From NCBI RefSeq assembly GCF_910592395.1, contig NC_088315.1:12590501-12654500 (forward strand): a stretch of 64,000 nucleotides of DNA. Direction: 5' to 3'. Both the position numbers and the translations under genes were made by a program. Position 1 is the first letter of the stretch. Each line of letters opens with the position of its first letter. The DNA comes from Lineus longissimus (Eukaryota; Nemertea; Pilidiophora; Heteronemertea; Lineidae). Positions 11,586-22,739 of the stretch are shown piece by piece. The notes beneath the pieces are model-generated. The model saw only the letters and a program-made list of their open reading frames with translations. It ran no database searches and was not told the DNA's origin.

Positions 11586-11855
11586 TCAATTTCCTGGTAA
11601 CTCCCACAACTCCACTTTAGTTTCAGGATTCAACCTACTTTCAGTCACCTCCACCAAGGACGCCATCCATCCCATCAATAATTTGCAAACTTCACAATAC
11701 TGGTGACTTTTTGCATTAAATACTTCTTGCAAACATAAACAGAAATAAAAACCAATCTTGCCTCCCAAGTAGATAATGCTGCCAGATTTCATAACAGCCG
11801 TCCTACAAATAAAGGCCAACAACATTTCCAAACTTTGGGGACGTTCTGGCATCAA
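11586..11855 (-). CDS. Unrecognised 89-codon open frame
   Basis: The frame reads MMPERPQSLEMLLAFICRTA and ends RLNPETKVELWELPGN. A single hydrophobic stretch (IIYLGGKIGFYFCLCL) sits near residues 28-43. I recognise no family, no promoter and no splice partners. It lies inside the GGT intron on the opposite strand. It may be a chance frame, a degraded gene or an exon; it is listed only because its composition is less biased than that of the surrounding frames. Confidence 0.2.
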   Translation of the reverse strand: MMPERPQSLEMLLAFICRTAVMKSGSIIYLGGKIGFYFCLCLQEVFNAKSHQYCEVCKLLMGWMASLVEVTESRLNPETKVELWELPGN

Positions 11856-12204
11856 CGCGACGACCCATATTCGCCTATAGGCTTGTTACAGTTAATCTTT
11901 GTGCCCATTTTGATGAGATAGTTTCGATCTGGGAGACTGCAGAATGTGTGCACTTTGTGATCAAACTTGAACTGAAAATCTGACATCGATCGAGCCCAAA
12001 ATCCAACATGGCGGCCCCCATTGCGGAATAAAAACGTGCCTTCATAGCCTGCTTGTCGACTTCAAAATTACTATACTACTCACCATAAACAATGAGCAGA
12101 GTTGTGGTGTAACCAGTAGTAGTCATGTTGTTTTATAGCCTACGAAGTTTAAAGAAAGTTCTGCATTTTCCAATCTGAAACGTAGGCCATGGCTTTCTAT
12201 TTAC

Positions 12205-12603
12205 GGGGTCATCCCTATGTTCTCCGGTACCTATCTTCCCCCAAGAGGTACCTATCTTCCCCCAAGAGGTACCTATCTTCCCCTATATAGTTTTATGACA
12301 CAGTGTATGTACCAATTTAAAGCAAAGGCGCGTGCACCTTGGCCTTTAAGTCATAAAACAATGAATCTATGCTGAGTAAAATGTCTTTTAATACAAACAA
12401 AAAATACTGAAACTCTGGTTTTTTTGGGGGGATTTCTGGGAATTGCAATTTCCTGGAATTCAGTGACTTCATTCTGTAAAGGTCTTTCCAGGAATTTGTG
12501 GAAACAAACCGTATCACAAAAAGCACACTTTTCTTTGCGGACATAGGTACTGGGAACATAGTACCTGGGGAACATAGGTACCAGGGAACATAGGTATGCT
12601 CCC
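12205..12603. mobile_element. 399-bp MITE with 8-bp target duplication
   Basis: CTATTTAC occurs directly on both sides (12,197-12,204 and 12,604-12,611). Inside it, the left end (GGGGTCATCCCTATGTTC then CGGTACCTAT) and the reverse complement of the right end (GGGAGCATACCTATGTTC then TGGTACCTAT) match over about 30 bases with a few differences. Three 20-bp units around GAGGTACCTATCTTCCCCC extend the left terminus. An 8-bp duplication suggests hAT or a related superfamily; no transposase is present. Confidence 0.75.
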
Positions 12604-12611
12604 CTATTTAC

Positions 12612-13500
12612 AATGCGCATACAACACATACTACAGACAGTACAATGCATATAACATGATGTTGTATGTGTTGAATGCATATGAAAAGTGTCACTGCTTG
12701 CATGTGTGTAGGTAATAAGGGAGACTAATGGATTGATCACACTCTTATGTGGTGGAAAAGACTTCCTCAAAATCATTTTGTGATCTAATTTCAGAGTGAG
12801 AATCCATTCAGGCAAAAAAATAAGATAAAATCCAGAAATGTTGGAGAGTTCATCCAAAAAGTATTTCCTGGAACACATCGAGTCTGATTTCCAACTTCAC
12901 GCCTCTGAGATGAAGTAACTACTTCCGGTTAACCTCGTTGTAGGATTACACCTGCGACAAGGTCAATAACAACCTCACTGCCAGGATCATTTCAATTCCG
13001 GCAGATAACCTACCTTGGTGGTGAGATTTTTATCAACCTTGTCACAGGTACGGTGTATTCCTGGGACAAGGTTTATCAAAATTAAAATGTTATCTCATCA
13101 TGTTTTACAGGAATAATCTAAAGCTGCATTTGAATATTTTTGGTGACCACATCACAGATCAACCAGTGAGAGGAGTTGAGCTACACTCATACTCATAGAA
13201 TCAAACGAACAACTTGCACCTACAATCCAACTTCAGTGCTCACCCGAGTGGTCATCAGAAGAACCAGTCAATTCTAGTATTTCATTCTTTTTCACTGTAA
13301 TACTTACCTTAAAATTGATTTAATAAAGAAAACCATATATGGCAGTTGGTTTACCAAAAAATCAAGTGTATCTGTTAAGTTTTTACTCGCTATCAATGCA
13401 GGCTAAGAAAATCCTACCCCTTGGTCCTCGCCTTGCACTTTAAAACTATTGGTTGGCCCTGATGTGAAGCCGATGACAATTACTGTATGGCTGTCCCAGC
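12612..13500. other. Intron sequence without assigned features
   Basis: Short inverted motifs (ACCTTGTCACAGGTAC, CCTGCGACAAGG) occur around 12,950-13,070, but I cannot define an element or exon here. Confidence 0.3.
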
Positions 13501-13504
13501 TTAG

Positions 13505-13885
13505 GCTGGACCATGTTCACTGGACTAGTTTGTCACGACCAACCTACACTTCAAAGGATTTGATGTAAAGTTCCTTACTGTTTCTGGTTGTGGCCATGCA
13601 TCTACTCGCCTGGTTTGTCTCAACCTGCACTTCAAAGGATTTGATGTTAAGGTCTTTAACTGTTTGCCCCAAGGTTGTGGCCACGCATCGACTGGACTGG
13701 TTTTTCACAACCTGCATTTCGAAGGAATTGATACAAAGGTCAAAGCTACATTTACTACATGATGTAGTTGTCCTAGGTTGTGACCATGCATCTAATGGAC
13801 TGGTTTGTCTCAAGCTTCAACGGATTGATGTAAAGGTCCAGACTGCAGTTACTGGTTGTATACTGGGTTGTGACTCTTGAAGGAA
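13505..13885. repeat. Four degenerate ~85-103 bp tandem units
   Basis: Each unit has CTGGTTTGTC, a block like AACCTGCACTTCAAAGGATT, GATGTAAAGGTC and GGTTGTGGCCATGCATC. Units are diverged from one another. The two open frames found on opposite strands follow the repeat and are not supported as genes. Confidence 0.75.
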
Positions 13886-14097
13886 CCATTGCAACTAGTA
13901 AGATTTAACCTCTGTAACAACCTTCAACTTTTAATCGCACTCATTGTAGGAATTTATGTGAACAATCAGATGGATCGAACAAAGCTCCTCTTGTTTTTTT
14001 TTGGCACGCGGCCATCTTTGAACCAATTTTTAGCTCAGTTTTGTGATGAAATATTTATATAATGACATCCTGGAAACAAAAGTGAGCATCTTTACAT

Positions 14098-14131
14098 TCA
14101 GCTGAGCGTCAGGCCCGTGGGCCTCTTGTTT
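14098..14131 (+). repeat. Tail of TCAGCTGACAAAG-family repeat
   Basis: CAGCTGAGCGTCAGGCCCGT followed by GGGCCTCTTGTTT. The same tail is at 47,352-47,384. It contains a small hairpin, GGCCCGTGGGCC. Confidence 0.6.
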
Positions 14132-14296
14132 ATTCTGCGATGACTTTCTTATGAAATAAATAATCAAAGTTCTTGGGACTTTGTGAACTGTAAAGTTAAA
14201 ATGTTTGCTTTGTGACTTTGTGAACTGTAAAGTTACAGATATCTTTTTTCAACCAAAATGAATAAAATAATTTCTTTCTATTGATTTTCCATTTAG

Positions 14297-14427
14297 GTTA
14301 CAAGTTTCCAGTCGACTTCATCAAGACCGATCCTATCCTTACCCATCATCGCATTGTAGAAGCGTGGAAGTTTGCATATGCAAAACGTTATGAATTAGGA
14401 GATATGGACTTTGCCAATATCACTGAG
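14297..14427 (+). CDS. ggt: Gamma-glutamyltransferase, internal exon B
   Basis: This 131-bp exon lies between CCATTTAG and GTATGG. With the G from exon A it opens YKFPVDFIKTDPILTHHRIV and contains EAWKFAYAKRYELGD followed by NITE. The motif HRIVEA(F/W)(R/K)FAYAKR..LGD is diagnostic of the GGT large subunit and leads toward the cleavage site. It enters with two bases of a split codon and exits in phase 0, matching exons A and C exactly. No stop or frameshift is seen. The intron after it is 2.1 kb. Confidence 0.92.
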
Positions 14428-16566
14428 GTATGGAAAAAGAGTTTTAGGTTTTTGCGAGTGTAAGCTTACATCGTGTTCAACAGAAAGAAATGCTTATCTA
14501 AAGCTGGTAATAATGATATTAACAATTGGGTAGCTCAGGTGCAAAATGCTCCATATGTCATTTTGACCATTTTCAATAGATTAAAAAAATGTGGAATACA
14601 TTGCAGAATGGCAAGCTTGAACATTGTCATTTGACTTTTTTTCTCCTCATAAGACAGGAACTAGAATTTTGTTTATCTTCCTTCAAAATCTGTTTTATGC
14701 AAATCCCTCATATAGCCAAATAAGCCTGTCATAAGCCTTGTTATCGCATGGCCCTCCCTCTTGCAGACATCGCTTCATCTAAACGCTTGGCCTAATGTGT
14801 TTTTCTCTGAGCATTGCAAAATTTTGGAAGTACAATAAGCATGATGAATGACTGGTCTGATGCACATTCGCGTACTTGGAGTCGGGGTTACGTCAATGCT
14901 CCCTGAGGTCTCACCAGCCAGTGGTGATCAGGTCGGGATTGTACCCTCCCAAAAAACTAGTTCTTCAGTCTCGAGTCATTACAATGGATACAGATGGGCC
15001 TACTCTATCACTATTGCTACTTGTTCAAATGTAAATATCCGATGTTTTTTGTGAAGGGGTAGCTCTGACGATTATTTGAGGAAAATACCAGTTTCTTCTG
15101 TGCACTTACGCGGTGAGCAGGCCCCGCATGTTATTTATAGCTCAACAGGACATTGACAGAGACTGGTTCCTGTGACATTGCACATGTTCTCAAGGTAAAA
15201 TTTCGATGGCAAAAAACTCATACGAAAGCCGTAATGACAGCCTATTTTTATATAAAAGATTGAAATAGTCGTCAGTTTGCTTTCTCAAGGTGATGAGTAG
15301 ATGTGTATGAAAATTTTTTTTCACCATTCTTGTTAATCTTGAAGTTATAAGGCATAAGGCAAGAGATAGAGGGCTTTTAGGTCAGAATTTTTGGCAAGGA
15401 TGTTTTGACAGGTAGTAGGTTGAAACGAGCAAAATGAAACAAGCCAAACAAAACAAACCAAATAAAACATTCTAAACATGAAATTAAAGATCACGTTTCC
15501 ATGCAATATGATTGCATCCGTCAGGTCGATATTTGTCTGAGATGAAAAAGCACTTTTATTCACTCAAGGCCACTTAACTTGGCTCCTTTTAAGTTTAAGT
15601 ATGAAAATATGGGAACAGGTGGCACTGTGTACAGTTCCTTAAAGCATAGATACTTTTAAATAGACCTCCATGAAACAAAATTGGAAAAGCGTCAAACAAG
15701 TCTAGCAAAAATAGTTTACTGATGAACCTGAAGAAGAACAAACATACTGCAATAAAAAGCTGCCCATTCCTTTAAGCCATAGTTAACTCCTATTAGTAAT
15801 TTCCAGTGTTGGTATTTTTACTCAGAAAAATCATCCTACCCCACAAGGTCGGCATATTCTAATATCCTCAATATAATTTTGGTTGGGACATTTTATCAAA
15901 ATGCTATAGACAATTGGATCTATTAGAGACTTATTCACCTTTGTGCAGGGCACACTGGAGGATGTTCTAGAGTTGGCAGAATTATGAGGTTTGAGCAGGA
16001 GAGCCGTAATGCAAAACACAGAACGTATCAGTTTGACTATAAACTAGCGTAACTCTGGTTTATTCATCCCCTAGTGGGCTATACTCACACATTCAAGGAT
16101 TGTGATTGGTTAATTACATGCAATATAAAGATCATGGATAACAAGTGAGGCGGGGCTTACCGAACACATGGCAAAGGGTGATACACTGATTAGGCAACAT
16201 GCTTCAGAATAACATCACAGAGTGCTTCAGTTTACAGTGCTCACTTATCTAGAACTGGCATTTTCTGAGGAATGTTGTAACGTCAATTGGCTAGTGTGAT
16301 GCAGCGGATGCTCACCGCCTGCTTTCAAATCGTACTATCATACATCATGTACCATCTTGTATATCAAGTATAGTAGGGTTAAACCTAGAGTAATCTAACT
16401 CAAGTACACAGGTCAAATCAGGGATTAGATGCGGATTAAGAGTTGAAATTTGGGGATTCCCTGGAGTTGAGTTAACTCAACTCAACTCTAACTCATCTCA
16501 ACATTTGACTTCACCCAGTGGCAGTGCTCATTCAAAATTGTGAACGGGGAAATGCTTTCATTTTAG
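14428..16566 (+). other. ggt: GGT intron between exons B and C
   Basis: It starts GTATGG and ends CATTTTAG. I see no repeat array, coding frame or mobile-element terminus worth naming; small frames at 15,345-15,563 and 15,831-16,019 on the minus strand look random. Confidence 0.6.
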
Positions 16567-16751
16567 GCACTCAATGACCTACTCTCGGCATCCTACACTG
16601 AAGTTACCAGGGCAAAGATCACAGATGACCGAACCCACCCACCAGAATATTACGGTCATTACGACCCCCAGCCTGACAGAGGAACCTCTCATCTGAACGT
16701 CTTAGCAGCCAATGGTGATGCAGTGGCAGTTACCAGTTCAATTAACTCATA
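16567..16751 (+). CDS. ggt: Gamma-glutamyltransferase, internal exon C with catalytic Thr
   Basis: This 185-bp exon lies between TTTTAG and GTAAGT. It begins ALNDLLSASYTEVTRAKITD, then has DRTHPPEYYGHY, and continues with RGTSHLNVLAANGDAVAVTS followed by SINSY. The GTSHL motif holds the Thr (codon 16,684-16,686) that becomes the N-terminus and nucleophile of the small subunit after self-cleavage in this family; TSSIN aligns with the conserved T-S-T-I-N block. It enters in phase 0 and leaves in phase 2. The expected following exon (a Phe-Gly then Met-Asp-Asp-Phe region) was not found, so the gene either continues beyond the window or is interrupted. Confidence 0.93.
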
Positions 16752-17012
16752 GTAAGTACAATGTGTCTTGTGTTCTGACAAGTCACCTTTTAATCTACAG
16801 AAACAGAAACTGTGCAACATATACTTCTACATTTGTGTATTTCCTGGAGTGTTTTTGTTGGAAACTTTCAATGTGTACCATTTGGCACCAAGTTTTATTG
16901 ACAACAACGACTTAACCCTTATTTGCTATGACACAGGAAAAATCTGTTGATGTCTAATAAGACATCTTGTTAGCTAGATGCCTCACATGTGGCGCAGAAC
17001 TTGTATCACAGG
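16752..17012. other. ggt: Start of GGT intron after exon C
   Basis: It opens with GTAAGTACAATG, a good donor. Nothing else is identifiable here. Confidence 0.6.
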
Positions 17013-17425
17013 TTACCGTATTTAGGCGCATGCGCATGTAAACGAAAACTGCTTGTTTTCACCCGTGTTGTACCTGGTCAAATTTGCCTTTCTTAAGTGC
17101 ATGTGCCGTCAAATCTATACTATACTGTTTCTTATACTGCGTGATGCGCATGTTACTGCATAGTGTCCCGGAAGTATGGAGTTCTTGTATGGTCGATGCA
17201 ACAGTGCTTTACCTCGCACACTGTGCGGTTCCCGCCAGATTGTGGGATTATCATTATAAACAGTAGATATTAGATTAAACATAATCAGCAGTCGTGTACA
17301 CGGAACATCACGATTTTTCTAAGTTATCTTCGCTCTATTTGTTCTCATTGTTGAGCACATGTGCTAATATTCGGGAGATAAGCGCACCCCGAATATAAGC
17401 GCAGTGCGCCTAAATACGCGTAAAT
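17013..17425. mobile_element. MITE with GTATTTAGGCGCA inverted ends
   Basis: The left end reads TTACCGTATTTAGGCGCATG and the right end, reverse-complemented, TTTACGCGTATTTAGGCGCA. The ~20-bp inverted ends enclose about 410 bp without coding capacity. The inner right side repeats the theme (CCCCGAATATAAGCGCAGTG). A target duplication is not clear, so the superfamily is left open. Confidence 0.55.
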
Positions 17426-17884
17426 ATGAAAATGCCTATCTAAAACTCCTTGAGAGGACTTTCAATCAGCACCATGTTTAGCGGAAGTTTGAACTAATGT
17501 ATAAAAGATGTCTTGGAGATGTGCCAAATTTCTGACAGTGCGCTGTGCCTTAAAGCCAAAATAGAAATGAATTGAGTTTATCCAGCTGACCAAGCTTACT
17601 GGGGTGTAAGGCCAAAGGTTCCAATTCCAGCTTGCAGTGTAATGAGTGTTATCACACCCCATCACTATGGTCATTACAACAAAGTCTTATACACACCGAA
17701 CTTGTCCTGAGGTTCGCCTAAACCAGCAGGCTACTATCAAGAAAAGTGAGAACACGGAGAGCTCACTGCAAGGGAAATTCAGACCGCTGAATTTACCTGG
17801 ATTAAAAACATCCAATGTGCTACATTCAAAGGTGAATGAGCATCGTTGGAGAAAAAGGTCTGTTACAACCGATTAGGAGAGAAC

Positions 17885-18035
17885 ACCCAATTAAGTGAAC
17901 TCATACGACATGTGATGAATCCTTGCTTGGAGTACCTACCAAAAAATATTATCAGAAAACAAGTCATCCAGTGAGATATTGCGCTTTTTATTCTTTCAGT
18001 GTTGGCCCCCTGGTGGCCAAGTCGAGAATCAGATG
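17885..18035 (-). repeat. GGCTCACC-family fragment
   Basis: It contains TGGCCCCCTGGTGGCCAAGT and a TGATGAATCCTTGCTTGGAG block, both typical of the interior of the repeats at 2718-6803. It ends abruptly where the BEL/Pao fragment region begins. Confidence 0.6.
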
Positions 18036-18189
18036 GAACACTCCTATCAATCAAATGCACTAAACATAATTCTAATATGCAACCAAACATTCAAAGTGTC
18101 AAATAACAACAACATATTACACCAAAATATCAGCACCAGATTCATCAAATTTCACAAGACATAATCAGAAAAAAAATACCCAAAAAATT

Positions 18190-19392
18190 ATTATTTCCGA
18201 TAAATAACATATCATGACATATGAGAGTCAAACAGAACAGTGTCTGAATTGCAATCCACTTCATCCCAAGCACCTTGTTCACTTCTCTATTCACCTGTTT
18301 TTCACCAAATTCTTCGAGAAATCTTTCTACCACATCTAGACTGTTAGAAGTCCTCTGTGTAAGTTAAAAACAGGCAGTACTAAACATTGCCTGTGCTCCA
18401 GAGAACATATCACAGGCCTCAGGGTTGGAATCAGCACCATACAAGAAATCATCGACATACACGTTGTCCCTAAACTCTGTCACTAGATTAGAAGATGGGT
18501 ACCTAGAGAGATGGTGCTTAATGGTAGCATTTAGCAGAAATGGACTGAAGCAGTGACCAAACGGTACACGGGTGAATCACATAGCTCCGATCTCACCATC
18601 AAGATCCCACAGAAATCTATGCACATTCCTATCTTCAGGTTTAACACTAATCTGTAGAAATGCTTTCGTAATGTCTGTGTTCAAGGAAACAGGCCATCTC
18701 CTAAATCTTATCAAGATTTCTACTATATGGGGATTCAACAATGGACCAGCATTTAGACAATCATTCAAGGACACCCCGTTGAAATTCTTTGGCAGACGCG
18801 TCAAACACAGGCCTCACTTCGGTGGTGTGACTGGTCTCCTTAACAACAGGTCTATGTTGCATATAATAGATTGGAGATGCAGTATTCTCACTAACAGGCA
18901 CCTCCTCAATGATGTTCTTCTTCTCCAGTTCGGACAACACTGAATCATACCTATCCTTAAGCTCAGCATCTTTATCCAATCTAATGAAAAAGGTTTTTAA
19001 CATTTTCCTTGCTAAGAAGTCATTGTTCAGCAAACTCTTAGATGCATCAGGGGATTTCTAGGGAAGAGAGAACTCGTATCTCCCTCATTGAAGACTTTTC
19101 TTCAAAATTGCCTAACACTGGGTCAGAAATTTTGACTTACTATGGAATCCAAATCCTAAAGGTTTTGCACTGTATCTCCCGATACATCATTCAAACAAAG
19201 TAACTGGTGAGACAAACAAGTATGTGAAGAATCAGCCCGACTAGAATTACTAGAGTTCCCATTACAAGTTTCCTTCAAGCTACCAGAAACTACCCAACCA
19301 AGGATAGTTTCCGGTGCAACAGGACCCTCCTTGTGTGTCTTCAAACCTATTTTCATCATATCCCAGTGATAGTCAACACCAACCAAGATATC
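18190..19392 (-). pseudogene. Decayed BEL/Pao retrotransposon pol fragment
   Basis: On the minus strand the order is: VGVDYHWDMMKIGL and ETILGWVVSG near 19,250-19,386 (protease-linker region typical of Pao elements); a 90-codon frame at 18,761-19,033 with ELEKKNIIEEVP and EVRPVFDASA (RT fingers); a frame at 18,577-18,804 with FNGVSLNDCLNAGPLL and PVSLNTDITKAFLQI (RT palm, first catalytic Asp); then, in another frame near 18,425-18,480, YVDDFLYGADSNPEAC (RT active site); and VNKVLGMKW near 18,275. Each step changes frame or meets a stop. No LTR, gag, RNase H or integrase is seen. It differs from the intact-looking BEL element at 23.2 kb, for example YVDD versus YVDN. Confidence 0.88.
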
Positions 19393-19395
19393 TAG

Positions 19396-19686
19396 ACTTT
19401 TTACCCCTCAGCCCAAATGGGCTAGAGGGGTATTGTCGTCACGTGCGCCGTCTGTCCGGGCGGGCGTGCGTGCGTGTGGGCGTCTGCTACTTGGTTTCTG
19501 TCGATTTCTAGGAGAACGGCTTTGACAATCAATTCAATTTTTGGTATGTACATTGGGGGTGACTAGAGGAGGGCTCCTTTCGAAAACAGGCTTGTTCCGA
19601 TTATCAATATGGCCACCAGGGCGGCGTGTTTGAAATTGGTTTCCGTCAATTTCGAGAAGAACCGTTCGTCCGATCAAATTCATTTT
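19396..19686 (+). repeat. CCCCTCAGCCC-type repeat head with one ~145-bp unit
   Basis: It starts TTTTTACCCCTCAGCCCAAA, forming a hairpin with GGGCTAGAGGGG, then GTCCGGGCGGGCGTGCG, then one unit with GGTATGTACATTGGGGGTGA, ATATGGCCACCAGGGCGGC and GAGAAGAACCGTTCGTCCGA. The unit is closely similar to those in the 47.4-kb array. Confidence 0.65.
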
Positions 19687-20204
19687 TTGCTCAGCTGACA
19701 AAGTCAGCGGAGCTAGTCAAATAGCTATTCGATTGGTGTCCGTCCTTCCTTCCATCCATCCTGCCATCCTTCCATCTAGCCATCTGTAGACAAAGTTGGG
19801 CATTTTGTAATCATACAACCGAGGCACTTCAAATCTAGTCTTGCTTATAAACACCGCAGAAAATGTTGCTTACGGAAAAAAATTTGGGCGATTCGCCTCA
19901 AATTCAGCTCCCCAGGGGGCAAAATGCGTAAATGAAAAAACAATTTTTTGACGCTCTATTCCAGCAGATAAAAGCTTGACATAAAGTTGAAAAGGTCTTC
20001 ATGATACAGAAGTTTTGATATAAAATAGATTAGTGTCGATTTATATCACCAGTTGGCGGTAGTGAGCAAAACTGTTGTTTGACCCCGGATGACCCCGCTT
20101 TAAATTTCCCGCCGAGGTTACCTGGAGTACTATCATCAAGAAAATGGCGGTGACCTTTTTATTTCTACCGTAGCGATGATTTTGTAAGTGACAAATTTAC
20201 TTTT
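19687..20204 (+). repeat. TCAGCTGACAAAG-family head, second copy
   Basis: TTTTTTGCTCAGCTGACAAA is followed by GTCAGCGGAGCTAGTC and a CCTTCCTTCCATCCATCC tract, parallel to 8403-8680. The remainder to 20,204 has no further repeat structure that I can define. Confidence 0.55.
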
Positions 20205-20256
20205 TAGCTCACCTCTTAGGAGAGGTGAGCTTATCCCATACCGTGGCGTCCGTCGT

Positions 20257-20301
<45 letters not shown>

Positions 20302-21368
20302 GCGTCGGCGTCGTCGTCGTCGTCGTCCGTCGTCCGTTAGCAGGGCACGTTTCGTAACTGTTAGAGCTATTGAGTTGAAACTTGGTACACATGTACCCTT
20401 ATGTAATGACACCTGGGAGACCAAGTTTCGGTCCGATTCGTTTCATGGTTTGGCCACCAGGGGGCCAAACGTTAAAAGTGAAAATATGCAATATCTCCCT
20501 CAATAGTAGTCGGGAAATTTTGAAAAAAATATGGTAGGTACTTCTAGCAAAGGTGCATCATATATCCTCCGAGTTTTTGATTTGACCTCCTTTTCAAGGT
20601 CACAGAGGTCAAATGGTGTAAATTGGCCGTTAGGATGTAACGATGGCACGTTTCTAAACTGCAATGACTATTGATACCAAATTTGGTACACATTTACCCC
20701 TTAGTCAGCTGATCTCAGGGACCGAAGTTTGGTCCAATATGATTCACCACTTGACCACCAGGGGGCAAAATCCAAAAACCTTAAAAATGTGATTATTCCT
20801 TAACTTCTTGCCCGATTGCCACCAATTTGATATCATGGGTACATCTAACCACCATACAGTATATGTCACACAGGTTTTTAATTTGACCTTCTTGTCAAGG
20901 TCACAGAGGTCAAATGGCGTAAATTCGCCGTCAGGCCGTAACAATGGCACGTTTCTTAACTGCAATGACTATTGATCACAAATTAAGTACACATGTACCC
21001 CTTGGTCAGGTGATCTCAGGTACCGAAGTTTGGTGCGATCTGATTTGCCGTTTGGCCTCCAGGGAGGGGGCCAAATCCTAAATTCTTCAAAATGCCATTA
21101 TTCCTAGTAATGACTTGCCCGATTGGCACCAATTTTATATCATAGGTACATCTAATTCTAACAACCATTCAATGTGTCACCCGGGTCTTCTTTGATTTGA
21201 CCTACTTTTCAAGGTCACAGAGGTCGAATGTACTGTAAATTGGCCATTTTGGGGAAATTGTAATTGCTTGGACCTACATCAAACCTAACACTACATGACA
21301 CAAGACCATGCTCTTTATCCATCTTTCCTCCACATGAGGTGAGCACAATGGCCCTGGCCATTTCATTT
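20205..21368 (+). mobile_element. GGCTCACC-family repeat, third copy
   Basis: It opens TTTTTAGCTCACCTCTTAGG with the hairpin CACCTCTTAGGAGAGGTG, runs through a CGT/GTC tract, and ends GAGGTGAGCACAATGGCCCT plus GGCCATTTCATTT. The interior has about three ~300-bp units, each with TCAAGGTCACAGAGGTCAAA or TCGA variants (20,595, 20,894, 21,206) and GACCACCAGGGGGCAAAA-like blocks. It shares layout but not close sequence with the pair at 2.7-6.8 kb. Confidence 0.7.
20252..20338. repeat. (CGT)n microsatellite
   Basis: About 25 CGT/GTC triplets with two CGG interruptions. Read as protein it gives an Arg run on either strand, which is an artefact. Shorter CGT tracts occupy the same position in the family copies at 5138 and 50,917, so the microsatellite grew from a family-internal sequence. 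Confidence 0.9.
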
Positions 21369-21943
21369 AAGCCTTTACGGAAACGTATTTTGGTACGAAA
21401 CTTCACACGTTTATAGAAAAGATCAACGAGAATGTGTTCAAATGCCCTCATAACGATGAGTTCAACAGAATTTGGTCAAAACAACCTTCGAATGGAGTCA
21501 ACTTTCTTTGCGAAATTGAAGCGACGACCTCATTATTTATCGTAATTTATGCAGATCTGAGTCCAGCTGATGGGTGATGTTCTGATTTGTGTTCAAACTA
21601 TTTAATTGGAAACTTCGGAAATTAGTTCTATTAGTGCTACTATTCTGCAGGAGTATATTATAGCCATTGATGTTGACAGCTAAAAGCACGAAAACTTTGT
21701 TCAGGTTTCTCGTCCAATCACGTGACCTCTCCAACACTCGATAATGCACTCTTTTCGTCCTCGTTTTAGGCCAATCTTCGGCCTGAACATGAAATCTAAT
21801 AAGCGCAGTACTTAAATCAGATGTTTCTCTCGCCTTGAAAACATTCCTGGGTAAAATCCAGTGAGATTAGCCGAGTTAATCCACTTTTTCCGTGCCTAAA
21901 ATCTCTGCCGCTGAATTCTATAAATAGAAACTATTTTAATAGT

Positions 21944-21973
21944 ACTGCCGCGATGTTAAAACATCGCGGCAGT
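21944..21973. repeat. 30-bp hairpin
   Basis: ACTGCCGCGATGTT and its reverse complement AACATCGCGGCAGT are separated by two bases. It could mark the junction of two inverted elements or be a structural motif. Confidence 0.8.
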
Positions 21974-22339
21974 GTGGTTCCCATTTTCACACCATGTCAG
22001 GAACTTTTACGGAGAGAGAGGGCGTGCGGTAAGAAGAATGGCCAAAATGACGTCACGTTTTCCTGGCAATGTCTCAAGCAGACAACGTTAGAACTAGAAA
22101 AACGAATATGTTAATTTGCAAAATTAAAAGCAGATTTCACCACTAACCAGCCAAATCGGAATACGACGGCACAAAATGTTCTCGCTTTCCTCCTGCTAAA
22201 AAACCTTGTTCCCGCACTCCTATTTTAATTTATGCCAAGGAATATGATATGATCTGTTTTCACTTTTTTGTAATTAAATGGTATTCATATAATGAGATCA
22301 ATAGTAGTGTCCGTGTCAGATCCCATCATTCAATTCATT

Positions 22340-22367
22340 GGAGGTATAAATAATTATTTATACCTCC
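22340..22367. repeat. 28-bp perfect palindrome flanked by direct repeats
   Basis: A palindrome with half-site GGAGGTATAAATAA. On its two sides the near-identical sequences GATCCCATCATTCAA and GATCCCATCGTTCAA lie in the same orientation, about 50 bp apart. Confidence 0.85.
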
Positions 22368-22587
22368 ATGATCCCATCGTTCAACTAGTCTTCTCTCCCC
22401 AGGTGCCTCACACGGACCTTCACGTCCCCATACTCAAGACCAACTTACAGTATCGCCCTCAAAACAACCCTGGAGTCATGAATTCACAGGTGCTCCTGTG
22501 AAATCTCAGTTCTAGTTTATTTATCAAACTTTATCGGGTCTGTGAAGTTGGCTCCCAGTTCCCAGTTCCCTGTTCCCAGTACGCAGT

Positions 22588-22624
22588 TCCTTATTCGTAC
22601 CCAAACATGGGTACGAATAAGGAA
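22588..22624. repeat. Hairpin near the left foldback terminus
   Basis: TTCCTTATTCGTACCCA and TGGGTACGAATAAGGAA are separated by a 3-4 base loop. The right arm has only a diverged version around 45,545-45,600. Confidence 0.8.
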
Positions 22625-22739
22625 CTAGGAAATGGGCTAAGCATTTCCCAGTTCCCAATTCAAATTTCTTTCAAATATTAACACTCCAAAGTTCGATAAC
22701 TCAACTTGGTGGTTTTAACCCTTTCCTACCGAGCTCCCG

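Larger units (their letters stand above)
2331..14296 (+). other. ggt: 12-kb GGT intron filled with repeats
   Basis: This is the stretch between exons A and B. It starts GTAAGG and ends TTTCCATTTAG. It contains the inverted GGCTCACC-family pair, a ~146-bp tandem array, an 8-bp-TSD MITE and a ~90-bp tandem repeat, annotated separately. I found no additional GGT exon in it, and exons A and B join in phase without one. Confidence 0.8.
21369..22526. other. Unassigned sequence with two perfect hairpins
   Basis: Two hairpins stand out: 21,944-21,973 (arms ACTGCCGCGATGTT) and 22,340-22,367, annotated separately. The rest has only short random frames. By position it may still be GGT intron. Confidence 0.4.

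Noticed and set aside
20209-20506. Open frames with long Arg runs on both strands
   Set aside because: They translate a (CGT)n microsatellite inside a dispersed repeat; both strands give Arg.
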